Assembly (NCBI GenBank): GCA_045576335.1
Contig: JAZNGH010000017.1
Location: 3,719 to 67,718, forward strand
Origin: Scatosoma sp045576335
GTDB taxonomy: Bacteria; Bacillota; Clostridia; Christensenellales; Borkfalkiaceae
Length of the DNA: 64,000 bases
Direction: 5' to 3'
Positions 24,530 through 31,796 of the stretch are shown here, piece by piece. Both the position numbers and the translations under genes were made by a program. A model generated the notes under the pieces. The model searched no databases. It saw only the letters and a program-made list of their open reading frames with translations, and was not told the DNA's origin. Position 1 is the first letter of the stretch. Each line of letters begins with the position of its first letter.

Positions 24530-24988
24530 ATGACGAGGGCATTAAAAATTAAAGGTAGGACGGGATTGTTTGACGTTCCGTCCTTTTTAGTGAGCGAAAA
24601 CGAAAGCTTAACGATTAAGCTTAATTTTGCCGAAGAACGACGGCTTGGGCGGTATCGGCTTATAGTTCGGCACGGTGAATATAAAAAGACCTTTTCCTTC
24701 AAGAAACCTGATCCGATTGAGCTTTCCCCCGAATGGCTGAAATCGAGTGCGGAAAATGTGGAATTTTCGCTCGTGCTGCTTAACGAGAACGAAACGGCGG
24801 TAATCAAAGACGATTACCAGATCGAGCCGTTGAAGCTGGAAACGGTAAACGGCAATTTCACCTTTACCGCCATTTTACAGGAGCTTGTTTCTAAACAAGG
24901 AGAGCAAGACCAAAAGCTTTTGGGATTGGAAGAAAGACTCAAACAATTTGAAGACGAAGGCGTACCGCTTTTTGCAAAAAACGATTAA
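24530..24988 (+). CDS. Small tail/baseplate protein of unknown function
   Basis: A 152-residue protein behind AGGTGGAGGA. Residues 1 to 90 are beta-rich (LKIKGRTGLFDVPSFLVSEN), residues 95 to 150 end in a coiled coil (LQELVSKQGEQDQKLLGLEE). The form, a beta domain plus trimer-prone coil, suggests a fibre-associated protein. Function unknown. Confidence 0.65.
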   Translation: MTRALKIKGRTGLFDVPSFLVSENESLTIKLNFAEERRLGRYRLIVRHGEYKKTFSFKKPDPIELSPEWLKSSAENVEFSLVLLNENETAVIKDDYQIEPLKLETVNGNFTFTAILQELVSKQGEQDQKLLGLEERLKQFEDEGVPLFAKND

Positions 24989-25004
24989 AAGGAGAAAGAA
25001 AAAA

Positions 25005-25703
25005 ATGAAAAAGATTATCAAAAGGCTTGCTTTAATAGCGGCGGCGTTTGTCATCGCTACGTGTTTATGCTTATCCACGACGTTCCCTGCGAGAGCCGAA
25101 GCGGTAACGAGTGAAACGAACGCGGAAATCACGGAAAATGTAGGCGATACGGTTACGGACGGGGAAATACTCAACGAAGTCGAAAACGACGAGAAAACGG
25201 GCGAAGAAATCACAATAGACGACTTACTTGCGCTTGCGGGAAGCGTTGCGAAGGAAGAAGGGCTTGGCGACGAATGGGAACAGACGATGGAAGCCTTGCG
25301 GCTTGCCGTCAGTGAGAAGAAATTAGACGTCGCTATCGTTTTAGACGTGATAAAACTTGCCGTCATCGTTGCGTACGTATCCGGAAAAACGATCGGTAAA
25401 ATTATAAAGAGTAGAAAAGAGAAGAAAAATCCGTCTACTATTCCGCAGGACGTTGCGGAAGTAAAGATGACGACGCGCGCGCAAACGAAAGCCGTGAATG
25501 CGTTGATTGAAGAAGAAAAGCACGTGGGGGAAGAGGTGGAAAAGGAAAACGCGAAATTAAGCGCGTTGGCGCAAGCGCAAATCGGTACGAATACCGCGCT
25601 ACGGTGCATCATACGCGGCGCGCAAATTAAGACGGAGCTGAAAGACGAAGCCTTGCGCGCACTCAATAATTCGGACGAAAGCTGTGACGTGGCGCAAAGG
25701 TAG
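25005..25703 (+). CDS. Phage exported or membrane-inserted coiled-coil protein
   Basis: 232 residues from ATG 25005, chosen for AAAGGAG 11 nt upstream. Residues 1 to 30 are a signal-peptide-like segment (MKKIIKRLALIAAAFVIATC, ending FPARAEA); the body is acidic and helical. A second hydrophobic helix lies at about residues 105 to 130 (LDVAIVLDVIKLAVIVAYVS). A long Glu/Lys-rich coil follows. It stands where a holin/lysis cassette would be, but there is no lysin motif. Function unknown. Confidence 0.7.
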   Translation: MKKIIKRLALIAAAFVIATCLCLSTTFPARAEAVTSETNAEITENVGDTVTDGEILNEVENDEKTGEEITIDDLLALAGSVAKEEGLGDEWEQTMEALRLAVSEKKLDVAIVLDVIKLAVIVAYVSGKTIGKIIKSRKEKKNPSTIPQDVAEVKMTTRAQTKAVNALIEEEKHVGEEVEKENAKLSALAQAQIGTNTALRCIIRGAQIKTELKDEALRALNNSDESCDVAQR

Positions 25704-25711
25704 GTGATTTG

Positions 25712-26152
25712 ATGATTTTCAAGCATTCCAAAAGGTGGTACTTTATAGCACAGCTTATTGCCGCCGCCCTGGGCGTATTTTTTGCCGTCGTACCCGCGTT
25801 TGTCGCTACGATTATAAATTTCCCCATTATGGTGACGAATAACGCGGAAAGCACGGTTTCTATGCTTTTTGTCGTTGCGTTGCTTCTTTCTTCGGTGGCG
25901 TTGCTGTATTTCGTTATCAAAACGATGAAAAACAATCCGTTTTTGATTATTATAGCCGCGCTCACCGTCGTTACCTTCGTTCTGTTAGGCGTATATAACG
26001 CCGAGCAAAGCACGATATTAGGCTTGACTTGGGTTGCGGGGACGGCCACGGTTGGGTGCGTATTTTCCGCGATTTTCTTCGCGCTTCATAAGGCTTGGCG
26101 GGATTTGTATATGCACTGCGGCGAAATTTACGGGGAGGTACAAACGAAATGA
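25712..26152 (+). CDS. Phage four-helix membrane protein, possible holin
   Basis: 146 residues from ATG 25712 behind AAAGGTAGGTGA; a TTG 3 nt upstream is the alternative. Hydrophobic segments at about 12 to 35, 45 to 65, 75 to 95 and 105 to 125 (LIAAALGVFFAVVPAFVATI; MLFVVALLLSSVALLYFVIK; LIIIAALTVVTFVLLGVYNA; LTWVAGTATVGCVFSAIFFA). The stop overlaps the next start. Location at the end of the late operon fits a holin, but proof is lacking and no endolysin is seen. Confidence 0.6.
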   Translation: MIFKHSKRWYFIAQLIAAALGVFFAVVPAFVATIINFPIMVTNNAESTVSMLFVVALLLSSVALLYFVIKTMKNNPFLIIIAALTVVTFVLLGVYNAEQSTILGLTWVAGTATVGCVFSAIFFALHKAWRDLYMHCGEIYGEVQTK

Positions 26153-27075
26153 GTGTTGAGAAAATTCCCGTGGAGGCGAACGACGAAAGCCCGAAGCCTC
26201 CGATAACCGTGTATCAAACGGTAAAAAATACAATGAGCGTATCCAACGAGGCGTTCGTCAACGGTATATTACTCACGGTTGCGGCGTTGTTGCTCGTCGG
26301 TATTCTTGCAACGTATTTCGTTAAAGATTTACCCGACGTCATTCTGGATATTCGTGAGATATCCAAGCAGGCATTGTGGGTGTTTATTGGCGGTTACGCG
26401 ATAGGCGAGCTGTTAAAGTTTGTGTTTATCAACCGCGCTCGCGTTGGCAACTATTACACGGAGATTCGCGACGATGCCAAAAAGGCTCTGAAAAAAATCG
26501 TAGAGGCGGGCAAAGCGGATAGAATAGGCGAGTATTGTAAATGGTATGCACAAGAGCTTTTTAGCGAGAAGCGGCGGCTTGTGCTACAAAGCTCGGATAT
26601 ATCCTTGGAGGCGTTTGAAGAAAAGTACGTGGCTTTATCCAAGAAAGAGATATTGAAACGATACCCCGATTGCGCGTTATCGAAAAAGCAATTTAAGGCG
26701 ATAAAAAAGGCGAATGCGGTGGAAATGGAAATTTATAATCCCGAATTTCTTTCTTCGGCGTTGGGTGGGAACGTGCGCACGATTCCGTCCAAGCGTTATA
26801 ATGTAAAAAGCCGAAACGTAAAAAACGCGATATCTTCTATCGTGTTTGGGGCGGTCAGCTCGCTGTTCGGTGTTTCCTTTGCCAACGAGCTGATTTTTCA
26901 CTTTTCCCAAGAAATAATCGTAGCGGCGGTGATTAAGGTAATTTTGCTTTTGTTGACGGTTGCGTTAAAAATCGTTTTCGCTCAATCCCTTGTGTACGAT
27001 ACCGAGGTGGGACGTTTCAAGCTCCAAGAAGAGGAAGCCGCCGCATATTTGCGCTGGTATGACGAAACGAAATAA
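26149..27075 (+). CDS. Phage membrane protein, last gene of the late operon
   Basis: 308 residues from ATG 26149, coupled to the previous gene by a 4-nt overlap. Two membrane helices near residues 40 to 95 (FVNGILLTVAALLLVGILAT; ISKQALWVFIGGYAIGELLK), a soluble middle of about 110 residues, and two more near 225 to 285 (AISSIVFGAVSSLFGVSFAN; IIVAAVIKVILLLLTVALKI). No recognised family. With the two upstream proteins it forms a membrane trio in place of a standard lysis cassette. Confidence 0.65.
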   Translation: MSVEKIPVEANDESPKPPITVYQTVKNTMSVSNEAFVNGILLTVAALLLVGILATYFVKDLPDVILDIREISKQALWVFIGGYAIGELLKFVFINRARVGNYYTEIRDDAKKALKKIVEAGKADRIGEYCKWYAQELFSEKRRLVLQSSDISLEAFEEKYVALSKKEILKRYPDCALSKKQFKAIKKANAVEMEIYNPEFLSSALGGNVRTIPSKRYNVKSRNVKNAISSIVFGAVSSLFGVSFANELIFHFSQEIIVAAVIKVILLLLTVALKIVFAQSLVYDTEVGRFKLQEEEAAAYLRWYDETK

Positions 27076-27080
27076 CATAA

Positions 27081-27118
27081 AAAGACGGTTACGCTCGTAT
27101 GGGCGTAGCCGTCTTTTT
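27081..27118 (+). terminator. Terminator of the prophage late operon
   Basis: AAAGACGGTTACGC (27081-27094) pairs with GCGTAGCCGTCTTT (27103-27116), with one wobble pair, and runs into a T tract. A second hairpin with a T/A-rich end lies at 27136-27162 (ATTCGG..GAG with CTCTCCGAAT). Confidence 0.9.
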
Positions 27119-27191
27119 ATTCTTAAAAAAATAAAAATTCGGGGAGCGAACTCTCCGAATTTTGCAACAAAATCTGTGACGACAATAACCG

Positions 27192-27241
27192 ATATTACTT
27201 GGGGAACATTTGGGGAACAAACGCTAAACCCCAAGTAATAT
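27192..27241. repeat. Inverted repeat with GGGGAACA direct repeats, candidate right attachment region
   Basis: ATATTACTTGGGG (27192-27204) and CCCCAAGTAATAT (27229-27241) form a perfect 13-bp inverted repeat around a 24-nt centre. GGGGAACA occurs at 27201 and again at 27212. It lies between the last phage gene and the 3' end of tRNA-Ala, where a tyrosine-recombinase attachment site would be expected. The left partner is outside the window, so the core cannot be defined. Confidence 0.5.
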
Positions 27242-27251
27242 AAGGGTTTTT

Positions 27252-27327
27252 TGGTGGAGATAAGCGGATTCGAACCGCTGGCCTCCTCGTTGCGAACGAG
27301 GCGCTCTACCAACTGAGCCATATCCCC
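27252..27327 (-). tRNA. tRNA-Ala(CGC)
   Basis: The - strand sequence folds as a standard cloverleaf: acceptor GGGGATA with TATCTCC (one G-U), D-arm GGCTCAGTTGGTAGAGC-like, anticodon stem CCTCG/CGAGG with loop TTCGCAA (anticodon CGC), T-arm with GGTTCGAATCC, discriminator A and an encoded CCA. Reads GCG, a codon that is very common in this window. Its 3' end faces the prophage. Confidence 0.95.
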
Positions 27328-27340
27328 AAGCGCATTATCA

Positions 27341-27369
27341 ATTATATACCTTTATTTGGCGTTTGTCAA
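27341..27369 (-). promoter_or_regulatory. Promoter of tRNA-Ala
   Basis: On the - strand: TTGACA (27369 to 27364), 17-nt spacer, TATAAT (27346 to 27341); consensus at every position. Confidence 0.85.
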
Positions 27370-27409
27370 CGATTTTTTCATATATTTTTCAAAAAAAATC
27401 TACGCGCAC

Positions 27410-27438
27410 TTGCTTTTTTTGCGTATATATTTTATAAT
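27410..27438 (+). promoter_or_regulatory. Promoter of the first chromosomal gene
   Basis: TTGCTT (27410-27415), 17-nt spacer, TATAAT (27433-27438), 20 nt before the dehydrogenase start. It is nearly back to back with the tRNA-Ala promoter. Confidence 0.75.
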
Positions 27439-27457
27439 AGTCTATAAGAGGTGCTTT

Positions 27458-28285
27458 ATGCGAAATTGGTTGGAAAATAAATACGTGATTTTGACGGGCG
27501 CGAGCGGCGGTATCGGCAGAGAGCTTTGCAAGCTCTTAATCAAAAACTACGGCGCGCGCGTAATCGGAATCGGCAGAAGCGAAAAAAAAATGCTTTCACT
27601 CAAAGCCGAGCTTGGCGAACGCTTCGACTACCGCTTGTTCGACGTTTCCGTTTTGCAAAACTGGCAGAGTTTCAAAACCGAGCTGTTGGAAAAGCAAATC
27701 GCGCCACAGCTTTTAATCAACAACGCGGGCGTGTTTCCAACCTTTGACACGCTCATAAACGCGGGCGTGGAAACAATAGAACGCATAATGCAAAACAACT
27801 ATTTTTCTATTGTGTACGCGGTGGATTGTCTGTCGCCTATTTTGTGCGGTACGGATAAGGACCTTCCCGCAATCGTCAATATCGCGTCTTCCGCCGCTCT
27901 TTGCACCGTATGCGGAACGGGCGCGTATTCCGCGAGCAAGGCAGCCGTAAAGGCGTATACCGAGGCTTTACAAATGGAAGAGAAGGACAAAAAGTATATC
28001 GGTATCGTCTATCCCGGCACGACGGCGACCGATTTATTCCGCTCCGACGAAAACACCCAAAACAGCGCGCTTGATTACGTGGCTATGCCTGCCTTAAAAA
28101 TGGCGAAAAAGATACTCAAAAAGATACTTAAAAAACGCAAACGCGCGGTGGTGGGCTGGGACGCGAAGCTGATGAATTTTACGGCGAAGCTTATGCCCGT
28201 CAAGGGGCTGTTTCTCATTCGCGGCGTTATGAAAAAATCAAAGTCCAAGGTTTTTACAAGGGTTTTTCCCGAAGTGAAAAAATAA
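27458..28285 (+). CDS. Short-chain dehydrogenase/reductase
   Basis: 275 residues from ATG 27458, supported by AGAGGTG and the promoter position; a longer frame upstream would start before the promoter. The Rossmann motif VILTGASGGIGRELCKLL is near residue 10, NNAG near 85 (LLINNAGVFPTF), catalytic Ser in IVNIASSAAL and YxxxK in YSASKAAVKA. A basic C-terminal tail follows. Classical NAD(P)-dependent SDR; the substrate cannot be inferred. A related SDR lies at 36220. Confidence 0.85.
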   Translation: MRNWLENKYVILTGASGGIGRELCKLLIKNYGARVIGIGRSEKKMLSLKAELGERFDYRLFDVSVLQNWQSFKTELLEKQIAPQLLINNAGVFPTFDTLINAGVETIERIMQNNYFSIVYAVDCLSPILCGTDKDLPAIVNIASSAALCTVCGTGAYSASKAAVKAYTEALQMEEKDKKYIGIVYPGTTATDLFRSDENTQNSALDYVAMPALKMAKKILKKILKKRKRAVVGWDAKLMNFTAKLMPVKGLFLIRGVMKKSKSKVFTRVFPEVKK

Positions 28286-28304
28286 TTTTATATCCTCTTT
28301 TTCC

Positions 28305-28333
28305 TTGCCTTTTTTCAGATGAAGTGATACAAT
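28305..28333 (+). promoter_or_regulatory. Promoter of the FNT-type transporter gene
   Basis: TTGCCT (28305-28310), 17-nt spacer, TACAAT (28328-28333), 41 nt before the start codon. Confidence 0.65.
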
Positions 28334-28373
28334 AATACACGGCGCGTATGTGCGAAGAGGGAAGAAATATATT

Positions 28374-29066
28374 ATGGAAAAAATACCATTCAAAAAAATG
28401 AGCTTTACCGAATTTTCGCTGTTTTGTCTTATGGCGGGCTGTTCGGGCGGTATTATAGGTATCGGCGGGATTTCGTCGTTGCTTGCAAATTCGCTTTTGG
28501 GGGAGTGGGGCAGACTTATCGGCGCAATCCTGTTCTCGCTCGGCATTTTTGCCATCGTATCCTTTGAAATGAAGCTCTTTACGGGCATGGTGGCGGATAT
28601 CCCCACCTTGGGCTTAAAAAACAGCTGGCAATTACCCGTATGCTTTATATGCAACGCAATCGGCGTAGCAGTCGCCGCTTTGCTTGCGTACTATTCGCCC
28701 GTGTCCGAGGTGGTTATCGAAAATGCGGGCAAGGTGATAGAGGGCAAGCTCCACGCGGAGGACTGGGCAATTCGCGCGCTGTGTTCCTCCATTTTGTGCG
28801 GAATGCTCATCACCATTTCCGTAAAAGCGCGCTTCTATGCGCCGCAAAAGGGGTTAAGCCCCACGACGGGCGTCATTCTCCCGATCGTGGTTTTCGCGTT
28901 TTGCGGATTTGACCATTCCGTGGCGAATATGCTCTATTTTTATTACCTTGGCGAAGTTTCGTGGCAGGTGGTGGGATATATTTTAATCACCGTGGTCGGC
29001 AACATGATTGGCGGGCTTACCTTGCCGTTGATTTCTCTGCTTCGCGGCAAGGCTATGATGCAATAA
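28374..29066 (+). CDS. Formate/nitrite transporter family channel
   Basis: 230 residues from ATG 28374 (GAGGGAAG upstream); a start 24 nt earlier lacks a site. About six membrane helices; conserved pieces include GCSGGIIGIGGISSLLANSL near residue 20, FEMKLFTGMVADIP near 65 to 75 (the FNT helix-break region) and AFCGFDHSVANMLYFYYLG near 180, where the FNT histidine-containing GF.HS.ANM motif is seen. Pentameric anion channel for formate, nitrite or related ions. Substrate not decidable from sequence; no pfl gene is adjacent. Confidence 0.88.
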   Translation: MEKIPFKKMSFTEFSLFCLMAGCSGGIIGIGGISSLLANSLLGEWGRLIGAILFSLGIFAIVSFEMKLFTGMVADIPTLGLKNSWQLPVCFICNAIGVAVAALLAYYSPVSEVVIENAGKVIEGKLHAEDWAIRALCSSILCGMLITISVKARFYAPQKGLSPTTGVILPIVVFAFCGFDHSVANMLYFYYLGEVSWQVVGYILITVVGNMIGGLTLPLISLLRGKAMMQ

Positions 29067-29078
29067 AGGGAATAAGCT

Positions 29079-30554
29079 ATGAAGATACGCAAGATTTTAT
29101 TGACGATAGCGAGCGTGATGACCTCTCTTATGCTCGCGTTGGGGTTATCGGGCTGCTTTGAATTGAGCGGACCGATTACGCCCGTGAGTATCGTTTCTAT
29201 CCAAAAAACCTCGTCCTCGGGGCTTGTGGATACCTATACCATTACCTATTCCAACGGCAAGACGGACACCTTCCAAATCACCAACGGCAAGGACGGCGAG
29301 GACGGCTTAAACGGTCTGGACGGCGAGGACGGAAAGAGCGGCAAGGTTACGGCGTTGGAGCTGTACGAAACGTATAAAGAGCTTTACGGCGAAGATTTGA
29401 CCTACGCCGAATTTTTATCCGCCTATATGACCTTCGACGGCACTTCGCGCGAGGATGCTTGCGCGGTCATCAACGACTGTTTGCAATCGGTGGGCAAGCT
29501 GTATTGTGCCTTTCAAGAACCAGATACGAGCGAAAACGCACCCAAACCCACCAAGCTCGCCGTATATACGGGTGCTTGCGTGATTTACCGCATCGAGAGC
29601 GATTATACCTATTTTATCACCAACTACCACGTCGTTTACGACGAGGACGCGGCGGAAAAGAAGATTTCCGACGAGATATATTGTTATCTTTACGGTACGC
29701 AAGCCGAGCCCGAAAAAAAGACGGACACGGAGGGGAATAAGTATTGCGAATACGGAGAATACGCCCTTGCTTGCAGCTACGTAGGCGGGAGCGTGGAATA
29801 CGATATCGCCGTGCTTAAAGCGGAAACGGCTGCCGTGCTTGCTTTAAGCGGCGGCGTAAAGCCCGTCACCTTCGCTTCCTCCTATTACGTGGGACAAACG
29901 GCGATTGCAATCGGCAACCCCAACGGCGACGGCATTAGCGTTACGCAAGGTATCGTCAGCGTGGATAACGAATTTATTTCGTTGGATATAGACGGAACGT
30001 CGCGTTCCTATCGCTCCGTGCGTATCGATACGGCGTTATACGGCGGTAATTCGGGCGGCGGGCTGTTTAACGGCAAAGGGGAGCTAATCGGCATTGCCAA
30101 CGCGGGCAACGTGACCGACCAAAACATCAATTTCGCCGTGCCCGTACAAATCGTCAAGGGCGTAACGGAAAATATTATGCTGCACGCAAAGGACGGGGAC
30201 GAGGAAACGAACGGCTTGTACAAAATCAAGCTCGGCATTACGGTCGTTTCTCAAAATTCTAAATATACTTACGACGCCGCGAGTGGCTTTGGCAGTATTA
30301 CGGAAGATATCTTGATTAGCGAAATTACGGAAAACGGTATCGCCGCAAAGCTTGGGCTTAAAAAGGGCGATTTGTTAAAGGCGATCGTCGTCAACGGCGA
30401 GCGTTATACCTTAAACCGTTATTTTGAAATCGGCGATCATATCCCGTATCTGACGGAGGGCGTTACCTTCTCTTTCGTTTGCGAGAGGAACGGCGAGGAA
30501 AAAACGACTTCTACGCATACCGTTTTGGCGACCGATTTACAGCTCGTTCAATAA
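29079..30554 (+). CDS. HtrA-like serine protease lipoprotein with collagen-like stalk
   Basis: 491 residues. The signal peptide ends in LALGLSGC (lipobox, Cys26), so it is anchored in the outer face of the membrane. Residues about 70 to 90 are six G-x-y triplets (GKDGEDGLNGLDGEDGKSGK). The trypsin-like domain shows the triad: His in FITNYHVVYDED, Asp in YDIAVLKAE, Ser in ALYGGNSGGGLF. A C-terminal PDZ-like domain follows (ILISEITENGIAAKLGLKKG). A quality-control or sheddase-like extracytoplasmic protease; the collagen-like stalk is unusual. 13 nt after the channel gene, perhaps co-transcribed. Confidence 0.88.
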   Translation: MKIRKILLTIASVMTSLMLALGLSGCFELSGPITPVSIVSIQKTSSSGLVDTYTITYSNGKTDTFQITNGKDGEDGLNGLDGEDGKSGKVTALELYETYKELYGEDLTYAEFLSAYMTFDGTSREDACAVINDCLQSVGKLYCAFQEPDTSENAPKPTKLAVYTGACVIYRIESDYTYFITNYHVVYDEDAAEKKISDEIYCYLYGTQAEPEKKTDTEGNKYCEYGEYALACSYVGGSVEYDIAVLKAETAAVLALSGGVKPVTFASSYYVGQTAIAIGNPNGDGISVTQGIVSVDNEFISLDIDGTSRSYRSVRIDTALYGGNSGGGLFNGKGELIGIANAGNVTDQNINFAVPVQIVKGVTENIMLHAKDGDEETNGLYKIKLGITVVSQNSKYTYDAASGFGSITEDILISEITENGIAAKLGLKKGDLLKAIVVNGERYTLNRYFEIGDHIPYLTEGVTFSFVCERNGEEKTTSTHTVLATDLQLVQ

Positions 30555-30576
30555 TGTAAAAATATGGCTCTTACGC

Positions 30577-30606
30577 TTGACTTGTCATAATAAAATATGA
30601 TAAAAT
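30577..30606 (+). promoter_or_regulatory. Promoter of the acetyltransferase-like gene
   Basis: TTGACT (30577-30582), 18-nt spacer, TAAAAT (30601-30606), 32 nt before the start codon. Confidence 0.65.
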
Positions 30607-30637
30607 ATAGAAAACGAGCGAAAACAAGGAGCGTATT

Positions 30638-31759
30638 ATGCTGCAAATTGTTGAAGTACAGACGAAAAAACAGAGAAAGGAATTTGTAGAATATCCGTTG
30701 CGAATGTATAAGGGCAACCCCTATTTCGTGCCGCCGCTTTACGGGGACGAAATGGCAATGTTCACCTCTAAAAACATATATACGAAAACCTGTAAATCCG
30801 TTTTCTATCTCGCGCAACGAGGCGGGGTGACGGTCGGTAGAATACAGGGTATCGTTCAATATCAGTTCAATGATATTCATAATGCGAAGCAGGTGCGTTT
30901 CACCCGTTTTGATTGTGAAAATAATCCCGAAACGGCAAAGGCGTTGTTCGAAGCCGTGGAGGCTTGGGCGAAAGAAAACGGTATGGAGGAGGTCGTAGGA
31001 CCGCTCGGGTACAGCGATTTGGAAAGAGAGGGCTTGCTGATTGAGGGCTTCGATTATCTTTCCACCTTTGAAGAACAGTACAATTACGAATATTACGCGG
31101 GCTTGATCGAGGCTTGCGGCTACGTCAAGGACGTAGACTGGGTGGAATCCCGCCTTTTTCCTACGCCCAAACAAGACAAACGCTTCGGTGCGCTCGTAGA
31201 CCGCGCAATGAAACGCCACAATTTACATATCGGGGGCGAAAAGCTGGGCAAACGCGCCTTTATCAAAAAATACGCGAAGGGCGTTTTCGAGTGTATCGAC
31301 GAGTGTTATAAGGAATTATACGGCGTAGTTCCGTATACGCCCGAAATGCAAAAACAGATGATCGATCAATTTATGCTCCTTCTCAACCGCAAGTATATTA
31401 TCGCGATTTGCGACGAGAATGAAAAGGTCGTGGCGTGTGGCTTGTGTTTGCCGGGTATCGGCAAAGCCCTGCAAAAGAGCGGCGGCAGATTGACTCCTGC
31501 CTGTATTTTCCGTTTGCTCAAAGCGGTGAAATCGCCCGAGTCTATCGACCTCGCGCTCGTGGGTATCTTGCCCCAGTACCGTAAATCGGGTTTGAGCGCG
31601 TTTGCAATGACTATTTTGCAGGAAATGTTCAACGACCCCAAAATCAAGTATATGGAAACCAACCTCAATTTGGAAACCAACTACAACATTCAAGCGCAAT
31701 GGAAGCATTTTAATCATATTCAACACAAGCGTAGACGCTCGTACATCAAAAAATTATAA
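30638..31759 (+). CDS. GNAT-like conserved protein
   Basis: 373 residues. The N-terminal part (EFVEYPLRMYKGNPYFVPPL then YGDEMAMF) is typical of a large family of conserved bacterial proteins with a GNAT-like fold, and GRIQGIVQYQFND is the first core strand pair. Residues about 280 to 330 (SIDLALVGILPQYRKSGLSA) hold the Q/R-x-x-G-x loop that binds acetyl-CoA in GNAT enzymes, and a terminal LETNYNIQAQWKHFN is characteristic. The substrate is not known. Confidence 0.7.
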   Translation: MLQIVEVQTKKQRKEFVEYPLRMYKGNPYFVPPLYGDEMAMFTSKNIYTKTCKSVFYLAQRGGVTVGRIQGIVQYQFNDIHNAKQVRFTRFDCENNPETAKALFEAVEAWAKENGMEEVVGPLGYSDLEREGLLIEGFDYLSTFEEQYNYEYYAGLIEACGYVKDVDWVESRLFPTPKQDKRFGALVDRAMKRHNLHIGGEKLGKRAFIKKYAKGVFECIDECYKELYGVVPYTPEMQKQMIDQFMLLLNRKYIIAICDENEKVVACGLCLPGIGKALQKSGGRLTPACIFRLLKAVKSPESIDLALVGILPQYRKSGLSAFAMTILQEMFNDPKIKYMETNLNLETNYNIQAQWKHFNHIQHKRRRSYIKKL

Positions 31760-31765
31760 AATATA

Positions 31766-31795
31766 AACGCATCGGTCAGCGACCGAGGCGTTTCC
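31766..31795. terminator. Bidirectional terminator
   Basis: AACGC and TCGGTC (31766-31777) pair with GACCGA and GCGTT (31781-31792) around one mismatch, between the convergent GNAT-like and adenine deaminase genes. Confidence 0.7.
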
Positions 31796-31796
31796 G

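Larger units (their letters stand above)
1..27241. mobile_element. Prophage, left end outside the window
   Basis: A continuous + strand run of phage genes: replication, DNA modification, ArpU-like regulator, terminases, portal, capsid, connectors, baseplate and fibres, then membrane proteins. One gene (16859 to 17188) is reversed. The right limit is set at the 13-bp inverted repeat beside tRNA-Ala, after which all genes are chromosomal. Integrase, repressor and the left attachment site must lie upstream of the window if present. Three early genes carry lesions, and no endolysin or full-length tape measure is seen, so the element may be defective or of an unfamiliar type. Confidence 0.93.
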
